Source: DATJGR01 sp963812255 (lineage in GTDB: Bacteria; Pseudomonadota; Gammaproteobacteria; Pseudomonadales; Azotimanducaceae). Taken from it: a stretch of DNA of 64,000 nt. Location of the stretch: positions 1 to 64,000 of the forward strand of contig CAWEUM010000006.1 of assembly GCA_963812255.1 (NCBI GenBank), read 5' to 3'. A program made the translations under genes and the position numbers. Shown here in pieces: positions 26,491 to 35,326 of this stretch; the first letter of the stretch is position 1, and every line of letters begins with the position of its first letter. The notes under the pieces are model-generated. The model was not told the origin of the DNA and made no database searches. It saw nothing but the letters and a program-made list of their open reading frames with translations.

Positions 26491-27549
26491 TCAGTCCGGA
26501 TCGAGTACCCCGCGCGCGATCTGATCGCGTTCGATCGATTCGAACAACGCCCGAAAATTGCCTTCGCCGAATCCCTCGTTGCCCTTGCGCTGAATGATCT
26601 CGAAAAAGATCGGCCCGATCACGTTGCGAGTGAAGATCTGCAGCAGCACGCCCTGCCCGCGCGCCGGCGACCCGTCGATCAGAATACGCCGCGCGCGCAG
26701 CGCGTCGACCGATTCCTGATGCCCTGAAACGCGCGCATCGATACCGTCGTAATAGGTATCCGGCGTGTCCTGCCACTCGACGCCGGCGGCCTTCAGCAGA
26801 TCGACGCTGCGATAGATGTCGCTCGAGCCGAGCGCGATATGCTGGATGCCCTCGCCTTTGTAATCTTCGAGGAACTCTTCCACCTGGCTGCGCGCGTCCT
26901 GGCTTTCGTTCAGCGGAATCCGAATCTTGCCGCACGGGCTTGCCATCGCTTTCGACACGAGCCCCGTCTGCTGACCTTCGATGTCGAAACAGCGAACCTC
27001 GCGAAAGCCGAACAGCCGTTCGTAGAAGCTCGCCCACGTCGTCATGTTGCCGCGCTGCACGTTGTGCGTCAGATGATCTATGTACGTCAGCCCAGTGTCG
27101 CGGGTGCGCAATTGCTGCTGCCAGCCCGGCTCGAACATGAAGTCGATGTCGTAGATCGTGTCGTCCCCGTAACGGTCGACGAGATACAGACGGCTACCGC
27201 CGATGCCTTCGATGGCCGGAATGTTCAGCTCCATCGGGCCCGGATCGGTCGGGCACACCGTGGCGCCGCATCGCACAGCGTGGTCGAGCGCGCGGCGCGC
27301 GTCATTGACGCGAAACGCCATTGCACACGCGCACGGTCCGTGCTGCTTGGCAAACCGCTGCGCGAAACTGTCGGCCTCGGCATTGATGATGAAGTTGATA
27401 TCGCCCTGCCGATGCAAGGTGACGTTTTTCGAACGATGCCGCGCGACCGCTGGAAAACCCATCCGGGCAAACAGTAACCGTAGCAGCTGCGGATCCGGCG
27501 CTGCGTATTCGACGAATTCAAAGCCGTCGGTACCCATCGGATTGTTCAT
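26491..27549 (-). CDS. hpd: 4-hydroxyphenylpyruvate dioxygenase
   Basis: A 352-residue VOC-fold enzyme that makes homogentisate, the substrate of the adjacent hmgA product. The iron ligands are visible as His in LTYIDHLTHNV, His in EGIQHIALGSSD, and Glu in IGPIFFEIIQRKG. The N-terminus NPMGTDGFEFVEYAAP is typical of bacterial HPPD. The start may be ATG 27549 or GTG 27561. No fahA/maiA gene follows in the window. Confidence 0.95.
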   Translation of the reverse strand: MNNPMGTDGFEFVEYAAPDPQLLRLLFARMGFPAVARHRSKNVTLHRQGDINFIINAEADSFAQRFAKQHGPCACAMAFRVNDARRALDHAVRCGATVCPTDPGPMELNIPAIEGIGGSRLYLVDRYGDDTIYDIDFMFEPGWQQQLRTRDTGLTYIDHLTHNVQRGNMTTWASFYERLFGFREVRCFDIEGQQTGLVSKAMASPCGKIRIPLNESQDARSQVEEFLEDYKGEGIQHIALGSSDIYRSVDLLKAAGVEWQDTPDTYYDGIDARVSGHQESVDALRARRILIDGSPARGQGVLLQIFTRNVIGPIFFEIIQRKGNEGFGEGNFRALFESIERDQIARGVLDPD

Positions 27550-27629
27550 CGAAGCCGTCACTCAACAAGCCTGAGCGCATCGTACCACCGCGGATGCATT
27601 CCATCGGTCGCGCAACATCGCGGCTGGTC

Positions 27630-28319
27630 TCAGCGAATGAGGCGCGCCAGCGCCGCATAGTCACCGTCGAAATGATGCGCGCCCGGCAGTTTCTTCAACG
27701 TCAGCGCCACCCGGGCCGCATCGATTTGAGTGCACAGCGAGTGGTCGCCCTCGTTGCCGCCGTAGATACACGTGATCCGGATGCCGGCGGGCATGTTGAC
27801 AATTTCCGGCGCCACCGGTTGCGCGTGTTTCGAGACGCGCTGCAGCCAACCGCTCAGATGGAACTCGAAGTCGGTCGCACGCGACGGCGCCATCAGCACC
27901 ACCGAGCGAATGTTCTGCTGCTCGGCGGACGGCATTCGATTCACGATCGCAGGCAACACGCTGGCGCCCATCGAATAACCGGCGAGGATGACATCGCGCG
28001 TGTGCCAGGCGGCTGCGTAGTAGCGCATGATGGCGGTGAGGTCATCGCTGGCGCGTTGCGGCGTTTTGGCCCGCCAGAAGTACTTCAGCATGTTCCAACC
28101 GACAACCGGATAGCCGTCGGCGTTCAGCTCGTCGGTCACCTTCTCGGTCAACGTCGACCAGCCGCCATCACCGGACAACATCACGACCAGCGTGCGGGCA
28201 TTCGAATCGATGGGACGCATGATCAACGGCAGCCCGGCCACCGGCGAGCGAACAGTCGGCGCGGTGGCCCCGGTAGCGGTGCAGTGCGCTGATGCCAGCG
28301 GCAGCACCGTCAGTAACAT
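27630..28319 (-). CDS. VirJ/AcvB-family exported serine hydrolase
   Basis: A 229-residue protein with a signal peptide (MLLTVLPLASAHC, a possible lipobox ending in Cys). It has the VirJ-family core: VVMLSGDGGWSTLTEKV, then GYSMGASVLP with the nucleophile Ser, and GDHSLC and GAHHFDGDY near the C-terminal Asp/His. AcvB/VirJ proteins of Agrobacterium and relatives hydrolyse lysyl-phosphatidylglycerol. The gene is divergent from mprF across 88 bp, which supports that role. The ATG at 28319 is chosen for the signal peptide. Confidence 0.8.
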   Translation of the reverse strand: MLLTVLPLASAHCTATGATAPTVRSPVAGLPLIMRPIDSNARTLVVMLSGDGGWSTLTEKVTDELNADGYPVVGWNMLKYFWRAKTPQRASDDLTAIMRYYAAAWHTRDVILAGYSMGASVLPAIVNRMPSAEQQNIRSVVLMAPSRATDFEFHLSGWLQRVSKHAQPVAPEIVNMPAGIRITCIYGGNEGDHSLCTQIDAARVALTLKKLPGAHHFDGDYAALARLIR

Positions 28320-28407
28320 CCGCAGCACCCAGCGCCGCGACGACGGCGCACGAGGCGTGTATTCTGCGCACCTCTCAAGCGCCCCACGTTGCGCCGACCC
28401 GTAGCAA

Positions 28408-30987
28408 TTGACTGACGTTCGCACTCTGCAGAGCTGGTCGTACCTGTTGCGGACCTTCATTGGCCCCGCGGCAACCGTAGTCATTTTCATCATGGCGATG
28501 CTAGTGCTTCGCCACAGCATCGACCACATCGCACTCAACGATGTATTGCGTCACTGGCGAGGACTGAACCGCGCGTCGATTCTGCTCGCGGTCGGACTGA
28601 CCATCGTCAATTACGCATTGCTGACGCTGCACGACGTGCTGGCGCTGCGATACCTTGGCCTGACATTGCCGTACTCGCGCGTCGCGCCCATTTCCTTCTC
28701 TGCCTTTGCGATCGGCCACAACCTCGGTGTTCCGTCGCTGTCCGGCGGCTCGATCCGGTACCGCGCCTATTCGATGGCCGGGCTGTCGACGGTGCAAATC
28801 GCCACGGTCGTCGGTTTCGTCTCGATCACCTTCGGCATCGGCGCATCGCTGCTCGTGGGTCTGTCGCTGAGCGTCGCGCCGGATTCGACGCTTGCGGTGC
28901 TCGGCCTGCCGGATTCGATCCTGCGCGTGATTGGGGGCGCCCTCATCGCCGTACCGTTGCTGTACTTGCTGTGGACGCGCCTCTCGCGGGAACCGATACA
29001 GATTCGAAGCTGGACGCTGACATCGCCTACGCCCGCGCTGGCCGCCACACAACTGCTGCTCTCGGTGTTTGATCTATCGCTGCTCGCGACGATTCTGTAC
29101 GTGCTCATTCCGCCGCAGCTCGGGATCGAATACTTCCCGCTGCTCGGCGCGTTTCTGCTGGCAATCGGTGCGGGTGCGTTGAGCAACGTGCCGGGCGGCC
29201 TCGGAGTATTCGAATCGGTGTTGCTGCTGTTGCTGCACACCCGCGAGACCGCAACGTTGCTTGGCGCGGTGCTTGCGTTTCGACTCATCTACTACGTTGT
29301 CCCGCTGACGGTGGCATTGGTGATGATTGCTACCCAGGCACTCGCCACACACGGCGATCGATTGCGCCGGGTCACTCGCATCGGCGGCGGCTGGCTACGT
29401 GGTCTGGCGCCTCAAGCGGCGGGGATGGTGGTATTTCTCAGCGGCGCCGCGCTGATTCTCGGCGGTTCGATTCCCATCGCCGCCAAGCGTCTCGAGTTTC
29501 TCACCGAACTGGTGCCGCTGGCCGTTCTGGAGTTGTCGCACAGCGTCAGCAGCGCGATCGGGGTCGCGTTGCTGATCGTATCGCGCGGCCTGTTCCGACG
29601 TTTGCGCGGCGCATACCAGGCGACGATCGTGCTGATGCTGATTGCGTTCGCGCTGTCGTTCGTCAAGGGAATGACGATGCAATACGGCGCGATCGTCGCC
29701 CTTGCCGCGACCGTGCTGTGGCTCGCGCGCGGTGAGTTCTATCGCGGCGCAAAACTGTTCGATCAGACGTTCACGACCGGTTGGATGCTGAGTTTCGGCA
29801 TGGTGATTGCCGGCGCCGTGATTCTCGGATTGTTCGCGTACCGGCATGTCGAATACTCGAATTCGCTGTGGTGGCAGTTCGAATTCAATGCCGGCGCGCC
29901 TCGGATGCTGCGAGCGAGTCTCCTTGCTGCGGTCATACTGACGGTGTTCGGACTCGCGCGGCTGCTGCGGCCGACACCGCGCGACCTGCCGGTCCCCAGC
30001 GAGACTGATATGGCGCGCGTCAAGCAGATCGTGGCAGCTTCCACGCGCACGATCGCGAACGTGGCGTTGCTCGGCGACAAGCGCTTCCTGTTTCATCCGG
30101 CGGGCGACGCCTTCATCATGTTTCAGGTATCGGGCCGCAGCTGGATTGCGTTGTCCGGGCCGATCGGCAATCCCGAACACCACGAAGAACTCGCGTGGCA
30201 GTTTCGTGAAGCGACCGACCGGCACGATGCGCGCTGCGTGTTCTACCATGTCTCCGACGCCCAACTGCCGTTGTATGTCGACCTCGGACTGTCGCTCGTG
30301 AAGCTTGGTGAAGAAGCGCGCGTCCGTCTGGAGGCATTCGACATCGACACCAGCGAGCGTGCCGAGATGCGCCACGCGCGCAATCGCGCAAAACGCGACG
30401 GCGCCCACTTCGAGATAATTCCCGCCGCCTGCGTGGCATCAGTGATGGACGAACTCAGGTCAGTGTCCGACGCATGGCTCGCCGACAAGAACGTTCACGA
30501 GAAGGGCTTTTCGCTCGGTGCGTTCATCCCGAGCTATATCGCCAACTTCGATTGCGCGGTCGTGCGCGTGCAGGATGCGATCGTCGCGTTTGCGACGATC
30601 TGGCAGAGTGCGGGTTACGAGGAGCTGACGGTCGACCTGATGCGCTTCAGCGACAAGGCGCCCAAAGGGGTGATGGATTTTCTGTTCACCGAGATCTTGC
30701 TGTTCGCCAAGTCGCGCGGCTACCGGTGGTTCAGTCTCGGCATGGCGCCGTTGTCCGGCCTCGGCCAGCACCCGCTCGCCACGCAATGGCAAAAGCTCGG
30801 CAATCTGCTGTTTCGATTCGGCGACAACTTCTACAACTTCGAGGGCCTGCGCCGCTACAAATCGAAATTCCTGCCGGAGTGGGAGCCACGCTACCTGGCC
30901 AGTCCAGGCGGGTTCGGCTTGACCGCGGTCCTGATCGACACCACCGTGCTGATCTCCGGCGGCGTGCGAGAGGTCTTCACGAAATGA
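28408..30987 (+). CDS. mprF: MprF-type phosphatidylglycerol lysyltransferase/flippase
   Basis: An 859-residue membrane protein. About 14 hydrophobic helices cover residues 15-520, including the flippase motif NLGVPSLSGGSIRYRAYSM. A cytosolic DUF2156 aminoacyltransferase domain follows (residues 530-859), with LFHPAGDAFIMFQ, ARNRAKRDG and YRWFSLGMAPLSGL. It attaches an amino acid from aminoacyl-tRNA to phosphatidylglycerol and flips it, lowering surface charge. The frame opens at TTG 28408; ATG 28492 is an alternative. It is paired with the VirJ-like hydrolase gene. Confidence 0.93.
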   Translation: MTDVRTLQSWSYLLRTFIGPAATVVIFIMAMLVLRHSIDHIALNDVLRHWRGLNRASILLAVGLTIVNYALLTLHDVLALRYLGLTLPYSRVAPISFSAFAIGHNLGVPSLSGGSIRYRAYSMAGLSTVQIATVVGFVSITFGIGASLLVGLSLSVAPDSTLAVLGLPDSILRVIGGALIAVPLLYLLWTRLSREPIQIRSWTLTSPTPALAATQLLLSVFDLSLLATILYVLIPPQLGIEYFPLLGAFLLAIGAGALSNVPGGLGVFESVLLLLLHTRETATLLGAVLAFRLIYYVVPLTVALVMIATQALATHGDRLRRVTRIGGGWLRGLAPQAAGMVVFLSGAALILGGSIPIAAKRLEFLTELVPLAVLELSHSVSSAIGVALLIVSRGLFRRLRGAYQATIVLMLIAFALSFVKGMTMQYGAIVALAATVLWLARGEFYRGAKLFDQTFTTGWMLSFGMVIAGAVILGLFAYRHVEYSNSLWWQFEFNAGAPRMLRASLLAAVILTVFGLARLLRPTPRDLPVPSETDMARVKQIVAASTRTIANVALLGDKRFLFHPAGDAFIMFQVSGRSWIALSGPIGNPEHHEELAWQFREATDRHDARCVFYHVSDAQLPLYVDLGLSLVKLGEEARVRLEAFDIDTSERAEMRHARNRAKRDGAHFEIIPAACVASVMDELRSVSDAWLADKNVHEKGFSLGAFIPSYIANFDCAVVRVQDAIVAFATIWQSAGYEELTVDLMRFSDKAPKGVMDFLFTEILLFAKSRGYRWFSLGMAPLSGLGQHPLATQWQKLGNLLFRFGDNFYNFEGLRRYKSKFLPEWEPRYLASPGGFGLTAVLIDTTVLISGGVREVFTK

Positions 30988-31064
30988 CGCTCGAAGCCGT
31001 CGCGCGCCGTGGCCAGCATTTCGTCTTACAATGGCGCCGGCCGGGGGAAGTTCATGGGGGATGA

Positions 31065-31457
31065 ATGACAACGGTACAGGACATTCTCGATCGCAAGGGC
31101 GCGTCCGTCTGGTGGATCGACCCGCTCGAACCGGTCGATGCGGCCGCCAGAATGATGCACGACCGCAAGGTCGGGGCGCTGCTCGTGCAGATCGACGAGT
31201 ACATCGTCGGAATCGTGTCTGAGCGTGACTACATCAAGGTCATTCTCGGGCACGCACCGCCGCACAAGACGAAGGTCTCCGAAATCATGACCCGCAACGT
31301 CATCAGCGTCACGCGTACCGACTCCACCGATCACTGCATTGCGTTGATGAAGGCACACCACATCCGGCACCTGCCGGTGGTCGAGGACGGCAAAGCGCTC
31401 GGCGTGATCTCCGTACGCGACCTGCTATTCGGCATGGCGGCCGCGCGCGACTCTTGA
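31065..31457 (+). CDS. CBS-pair domain protein
   Basis: A 130-residue protein made of two CBS motifs. The first includes IVSERDYIKVILG, with inter-motif VSEIMTRNVISVTRTDST; the second includes HHIRHLPVVEDGKALGVISV. CBS pairs bind adenosyl nucleotides such as AMP, ATP or NADH and often regulate partner proteins. GGGGGATGA gives a strong ribosome site. It follows mprF after 77 bp on the same strand. Confidence 0.9.
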   Translation: MTTVQDILDRKGASVWWIDPLEPVDAAARMMHDRKVGALLVQIDEYIVGIVSERDYIKVILGHAPPHKTKVSEIMTRNVISVTRTDSTDHCIALMKAHHIRHLPVVEDGKALGVISVRDLLFGMAAARDS

Positions 31458-32315
31458 TTCGCAAGCGTATCTCGCTGAGTGTTCCCGCGCTGCTGGTGAT
31501 GATCCTGGCGGTCGGCCTGGTTGGCGCCGTGGCGTGGCCAGAGGCAAAAAGAATTCTTCCAGCAACCTGAATCAACGCGATCAAGGGCAACCCGGTCAGG
31601 CAGAACGCGTCGCCAAGCGCCAGATGTCGCGATGGCCCGGTACCTTCGATGGCGTATCGCGCCGATTTGGCATCAAGGACCTGTTCGCCATCGCAAGGTG
31701 ACGGGCGCTACGACTTGTACGCTTCGTATCTTTACTGGCAGAAAGCGAACGCCTGCGCGACGGCGCGTGTCCAGCGCGTTCCGATCGCGGCGACACCTGA
31801 TGGCGCGTTCGCTGCAACGGACGCCTGGCAACCAAGTATTCGAATCCTCGCCGTGCGTGGCCCTCGACCGGCACGACACGCCGATCATGGCCGAGGAGAC
31901 CGGTCGGTGTATGGCTCAGATTGACGACGATCACTGGCTGCTTCCAGTCGGCGATCTTGGCCACACCGGCATCGTGTCGGGTCAACCGCTGTCGCATCAG
32001 GATGACAATACGTACGTAAGATCATCCTCATCGACTTGCAGACGCTGCAGTGTGGCGGATGTACCCAAAGGGCGACCGCAATCCGCAGGGATTGGCGCGC
32101 GCGCCGGACGGACGCCTCTATGCCACCGAGCACGGTCCCACGGCGGCGACGAACTCAACCGGATCGTGGACGGGCCCATTTACGGCTGGCCCTTCGCCAG
32201 CTATGGGCGCACCTGCGGGGACGTGAACGGCTGTACCGATGAGGACCTGCGCAATCCGTTGAACCAGCACCTGGGTCCCATGACGGTTGGGTTTCTGCAG
32301 GACCTACACGACTAG
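31454..32315 (+). pseudogene. PQQ-dependent sugar dehydrogenase, multiply frameshifted
   Basis: Family pieces appear in different frames in the right order. An N-terminal membrane/signal segment (IRKRISLSVPALLVMILAVG) begins near 31454. ASYLYWQKANACATARVQRV lies near 31723. SPCVALDRHDTPIMAEETG and DDHWLLPVGDLGHTGIV follow. Then YPKGDRNPQGLARAPDGRLY, and after another shift HGGDELNRIVDGPIYGWPF, the motif before the active site of the glucose/sorbosone dehydrogenase family. At least three shifts and a truncated C-terminus show loss of function. It lies right after the CBS gene. Confidence 0.8.
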
Positions 32316-32330
32316 GGGGGCCGGGCGCCG

Positions 32331-33227
32331 CTAGTGCGTCGATAGCAGCTGGCCAAAGCGCGCCACTTTGTTTCGTACCCGCTTGACGAGGCGATCGCGC
32401 CGCGAGATCTCGTAACGCGTCCGAATTTCGCGGGCATCCGGGCTGGTGAGATCGTAGCCATGCGTTTCGCCCAGTGCGACCACGGCGGCATGCTGACCCG
32501 TGGTCCCGACATCAATGGGCTGCGCCGTGCGCAGATGGTATTCGTCGACCTGCTCCGCAACGAACTCGCCCCAGCCGTCCCGATATGGAACACCGAGAAA
32601 CTTCGCGAGCTTTGCGCGTGCGGAGCGACGCGCCACCAGATCCTCGAACCGTGTGCAGTGAAACGGTGTCTCTTCAAATCGCGCGTTGATTTCCTCCGCG
32701 AACAAATGCACTTCGGACCAATAGAAGAGCGCCTTTTCGTACGGACTCATCGAATCCCAACGATCGAGATAGTTCTTCTGCAGCACGCCGGCATCGGTCG
32801 GTTCGAGTTCGATGTCTTGCGGCAGCGTGTCTCCGCGTGTGCCCTGATACCATCGATGCGTCACGGACGAAGCCGCAACGCGCACCGGATGTCGCACCAG
32901 TTGCACAAGGCGCAAACTGCTTCCGAACTCCGACAACAACAACGGTGCCAACGCAAAGCAGGGGAACCCAACCTCGACATAAGACTTCGTTTGCAGGACC
33001 TGATGGATCCTGTCGAAGTGCGAGGCAATTTCCGGGCGCGCTCGCAGCTCATCCAGCCGATCGTCTGCACGCAGGTATTGCTTCGGGCGGTACGCATAAT
33101 CCAACGGTTCGTGCGCAACCTCCATCACATCGGAATAGGTTCGGGAGAGCGCGGCCGCGAGCCATTGAGTGCCGGCCCGCGCGGTGGTGATGAAGAACGT
33201 AGCGCCGTGGGTCATCTTCGTTCTCAT
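32331..33227 (-). CDS. Sulfotransferase-family protein (1)
   Basis: A 298-residue protein. The N-terminal 5'-phosphosulfate loop reads FFITTARAGTQWLAAAL, and the 3'-phosphate motif is LRLVQLVRHPVRVAASS, both as in PAPS-dependent sulfotransferases. The C-terminal part is Arg-rich. The ATG at 33227 lies only 11 bases after the CCA end of tRNA-Arg(ACG), so the gene may be transcribed from the tRNA promoter. It is on the same strand as the glycosyltransferase/nucleotidyltransferase cluster and probably sulfates its product. Confidence 0.8.
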   Translation of the reverse strand: MRTKMTHGATFFITTARAGTQWLAAALSRTYSDVMEVAHEPLDYAYRPKQYLRADDRLDELRARPEIASHFDRIHQVLQTKSYVEVGFPCFALAPLLLSEFGSSLRLVQLVRHPVRVAASSVTHRWYQGTRGDTLPQDIELEPTDAGVLQKNYLDRWDSMSPYEKALFYWSEVHLFAEEINARFEETPFHCTRFEDLVARRSARAKLAKFLGVPYRDGWGEFVAEQVDEYHLRTAQPIDVGTTGQHAAVVALGETHGYDLTSPDAREIRTRYEISRRDRLVKRVRNKVARFGQLLSTH

Positions 33228-33238
33228 ACAATGACAAA

Positions 33239-33315
33239 TGGCGCGTCCGGAGCGATTCGAACGCCCGACCCCCAAGTTCGTAGCCTGGTGCTCTATCCAA
33301 CTGAGCTACGGACGC
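33239..33315 (-). tRNA. tRNA-Arg(ACG)
   Basis: Read on the minus strand: acceptor GCGTCCG pairs with CGGACGC, D-arm GCTC/GAGC, anticodon stem CCAGG/CTTGG (one G-U pair), loop CTACGAA with anticodon ACG, T-arm GGGCG-TTCGAAT-CGCTC (one G-U-type mismatch), and an encoded GCCA end. A sigma-70 promoter lies just upstream. Confidence 0.95.
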
Positions 33316-33326
33316 ACGACGCCCGT

Positions 33327-33355
33327 ATTATCTGGAAGGTGCTCGAGCCCGTCAA
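33327..33355 (-). promoter_or_regulatory. Sigma-70 promoter of tRNA-Arg
   Basis: On the minus strand TTGACG (-35, 33350-33355) and GATAAT (-10, 33327-33332) are separated by exactly 17 bases. A GC-rich discriminator (ACGGGCGTCGT) separates it from the tRNA 5' end, as in stringently controlled tRNA promoters. Confidence 0.8.
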
Positions 33356-33386
33356 GGAAACGGACGGATACGACTATGCGAGGTCG

Positions 33387-34094
33387 TCAGACGCGCTCGA
33401 TGAACTCTCCGCGAGACGCCAGATAACCATCGAGTTCGGCGAAATTTTCGATCAGGTCTTCATAACGCCGATCGACAATTCTTTTCAGACCGATGTGCCC
33501 TGGAACGAACGGCGTGAGATTCAGAAATCTCGCCAGCCTATCTGCCGTCTTCAACCAGTCTGCTTCACGCTCCAAGTCGTCCTCATAACACACTTCGATG
33601 TGCTCAATCGGTCTGATCAGGTCGTTTTCTCTCATGCGCCAACGCGTGCGCGTGTCGAGCTCACGCCGCAACTGTGGCACCGAGATGCAAACGCGAATGT
33701 CGCGGGCGACTTCACCGTCTCGTCGATGCCAGCATTGGGTTTCTTGTGCGATGAGGCTGGACAATGCCTGATGCACGATGTTCCGCCGGTAGATGTGGAT
33801 GAACCTCCAACCGGCCAGCGCCAACGCCCTCATCACGTAGCGAGCTCTCGGAAGATGGTAGAAAAGCAGTTTGAACCCGTACGTGTAACCGGTGGCACGT
33901 TGTCGCCTGTAGCCTAGATACGGGAATGGGAAGACTTTGAAGACCTTCAACAGCGAATCGTTCGACAACTGCGTCGCCTTGTCGTTGAACAGTTCCCCAT
34001 CGCAATGCACGTACGGATGCGTGTTCAGCAGTTCCACGAGCAACGTGCTTCCGGATCTCGATTGTCCGTAGATGACAAACTTCGCCGGTTTCAT
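33387..34094 (-). CDS. Sulfotransferase-family protein (2)
   Basis: A 235-residue protein with the PAPS-binding loop VIYGQSRSGSTLLVELL at the start and the 3'-phosphate-binding stretch WRFIHIYRRNIVHQALS in the middle, a compact Stf0-like or NodH-like sulfotransferase. The ATG at 34094 overlaps the stop of the upstream nucleotidyltransferase gene (ATGA). Longer in-frame sequence upstream lies inside that gene and is rejected. It is the last gene of a four-gene coupled operon starting at 37262. Confidence 0.82.
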   Translation of the reverse strand: MKPAKFVIYGQSRSGSTLLVELLNTHPYVHCDGELFNDKATQLSNDSLLKVFKVFPFPYLGYRRQRATGYTYGFKLLFYHLPRARYVMRALALAGWRFIHIYRRNIVHQALSSLIAQETQCWHRRDGEVARDIRVCISVPQLRRELDTRTRWRMRENDLIRPIEHIEVCYEDDLEREADWLKTADRLARFLNLTPFVPGHIGLKRIVDRRYEDLIENFAELDGYLASRGEFIERV

Positions 34095-35326
34095 CGGCGC
34101 AACCGCGCTTCGTTGCCTCGCGCCATCAACCTCCACGCCGGAATCACCACGTAGTCGTGTAACGGCACGACAATCCGATAAGCGGGGTGAAGCCATTTCG
34201 GCAACGGGACGCGCCGCATGTGTAGCACCGACGCCGTCGTGGTCGTACGCCAGAGATATCGCCAACGATCGCGCGCCCGCTCGCGTTGGCGGAACAACAT
34301 CGGTGAAAAGATGCTCGGCGAATCCGCGAGAAGACGCCGGGCAACCGGACCTGCCGCCAACGATCCAACAACGTCTCGCGCCAGACGTACGACCGTTGTC
34401 GTCGCACGAACCTGCCTGTCTAAATCGGGCGGCAGCGTTGTGCCGAGCAGCTCACATGCTAGAAGCAGTCCAATGTGCAGGATCCGCACCGTGCCCGTTG
34501 CGCGCGCCATCTCGATGACGGGATGCCAATCGAGCCGAGGGTGGCTGCGCAAACATTCGGCAACATCGCATACCATCTGCAAACGCTGCCAACGGCCCTT
34601 CGCACCCACCAGGCAGTACACCAATACGGCGTCCTCGGGCGCGAGTACCCGGAGGCTTGTCCCGCTCATGTTCCAGGCCTGCGCGCGTTGCCAGAACCCT
34701 TCGTAGTCAGTCTCGAAAGGATATCGCCTTCCGGCAAGAGACCAGTGTGGCTCCAGCGAGAACTCGCCACGTAGAAGGACGAATTCCTTGTATTCGGCGA
34801 TGAAGTGCTGCAGCTGTTCGGGCGTGAACTCACCCGACAGGGCATAACCGTCCGCTTCCAACAAATCCACCACCGCGGCGATGTCCCGGCGGCGAACCAG
34901 AAAGTCGAGATCGTTGAAATTACGCAGTGCAACCGAGCCATAGTACTGCCCCGCCGCGGCCGCGCCCTTGTAGTTGATGATCTGAATCGAGTTCGCCTCG
35001 AACAGTTCGAACAACCTGACCAGTTCGGTCGCGAACGACTCACTCTTCCACGCCGTGATGCGTGAACGTACTCGGATGGTTTCGCGAATCTTCGTCGGAA
35101 CCGGCGCAGCGTCCGCGGCATCGATTCGGCTCAGGTTTCGATGCACCAACGGCGCCACATAGTTGCGTTCGAGCAGGGACAGGAATTTGGGCCAGTCCAA
35201 TCCGACCCGCAGCAACGCGCTCAACCGACGCAGCTCCGATTCGTCCGGCGAAACGCGCGCGCTGAGGCACATCAATTCGAACTCGGGCCCCGCCAGGCCG
35301 ATCAGCTCATTGCGCGTCGTAGTCAA
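34091..35326 (-). CDS. Nucleotidyltransferase-fold family protein (1)
   Basis: A 411-residue protein of the Uncharacterised nucleotidyltransferase family (NTP_transf_5). The fold is signalled by IQIINYKGAAAAGQYYGSVA followed by RNFNDLDFLVRRRD, with the D-x-D-type metal pair, and later EPHWSLAGRRYPFE and LAPEDAVLVYCLVG. The open frame extends far upstream, but TTG 35326 overlaps the stop of the preceding paralogue (TTGA), matching the coupled pattern. It is a paralogue of the next gene and belongs to the HprK-related/PqqD locus. Substrate unknown. Confidence 0.75.
   Translation of the reverse strand: MTTTRNELIGLAGPEFELMCLSARVSPDESELRRLSALLRVGLDWPKFLSLLERNYVAPLVHRNLSRIDAADAAPVPTKIRETIRVRSRITAWKSESFATELVRLFELFEANSIQIINYKGAAAAGQYYGSVALRNFNDLDFLVRRRDIAAVVDLLEADGYALSGEFTPEQLQHFIAEYKEFVLLRGEFSLEPHWSLAGRRYPFETDYEGFWQRAQAWNMSGTSLRVLAPEDAVLVYCLVGAKGRWQRLQMVCDVAECLRSHPRLDWHPVIEMARATGTVRILHIGLLLACELLGTTLPPDLDRQVRATTTVVRLARDVVGSLAAGPVARRLLADSPSIFSPMLFRQRERARDRWRYLWRTTTTASVLHMRRVPLPKWLHPAYRIVVPLHDYVVIPAWRLMARGNEARLRR

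Noticed and set aside
31521..32315. An intact 264-residue gene
   Set aside because: Only short pieces of this frame match PQQ sugar dehydrogenases; other pieces lie in other frames, so it is a pseudogene.
32460..33917. A 485-codon plus-strand frame
   Set aside because: It runs antisense through two sulfotransferase genes and the tRNA-Arg; no protein of that sequence is plausible.
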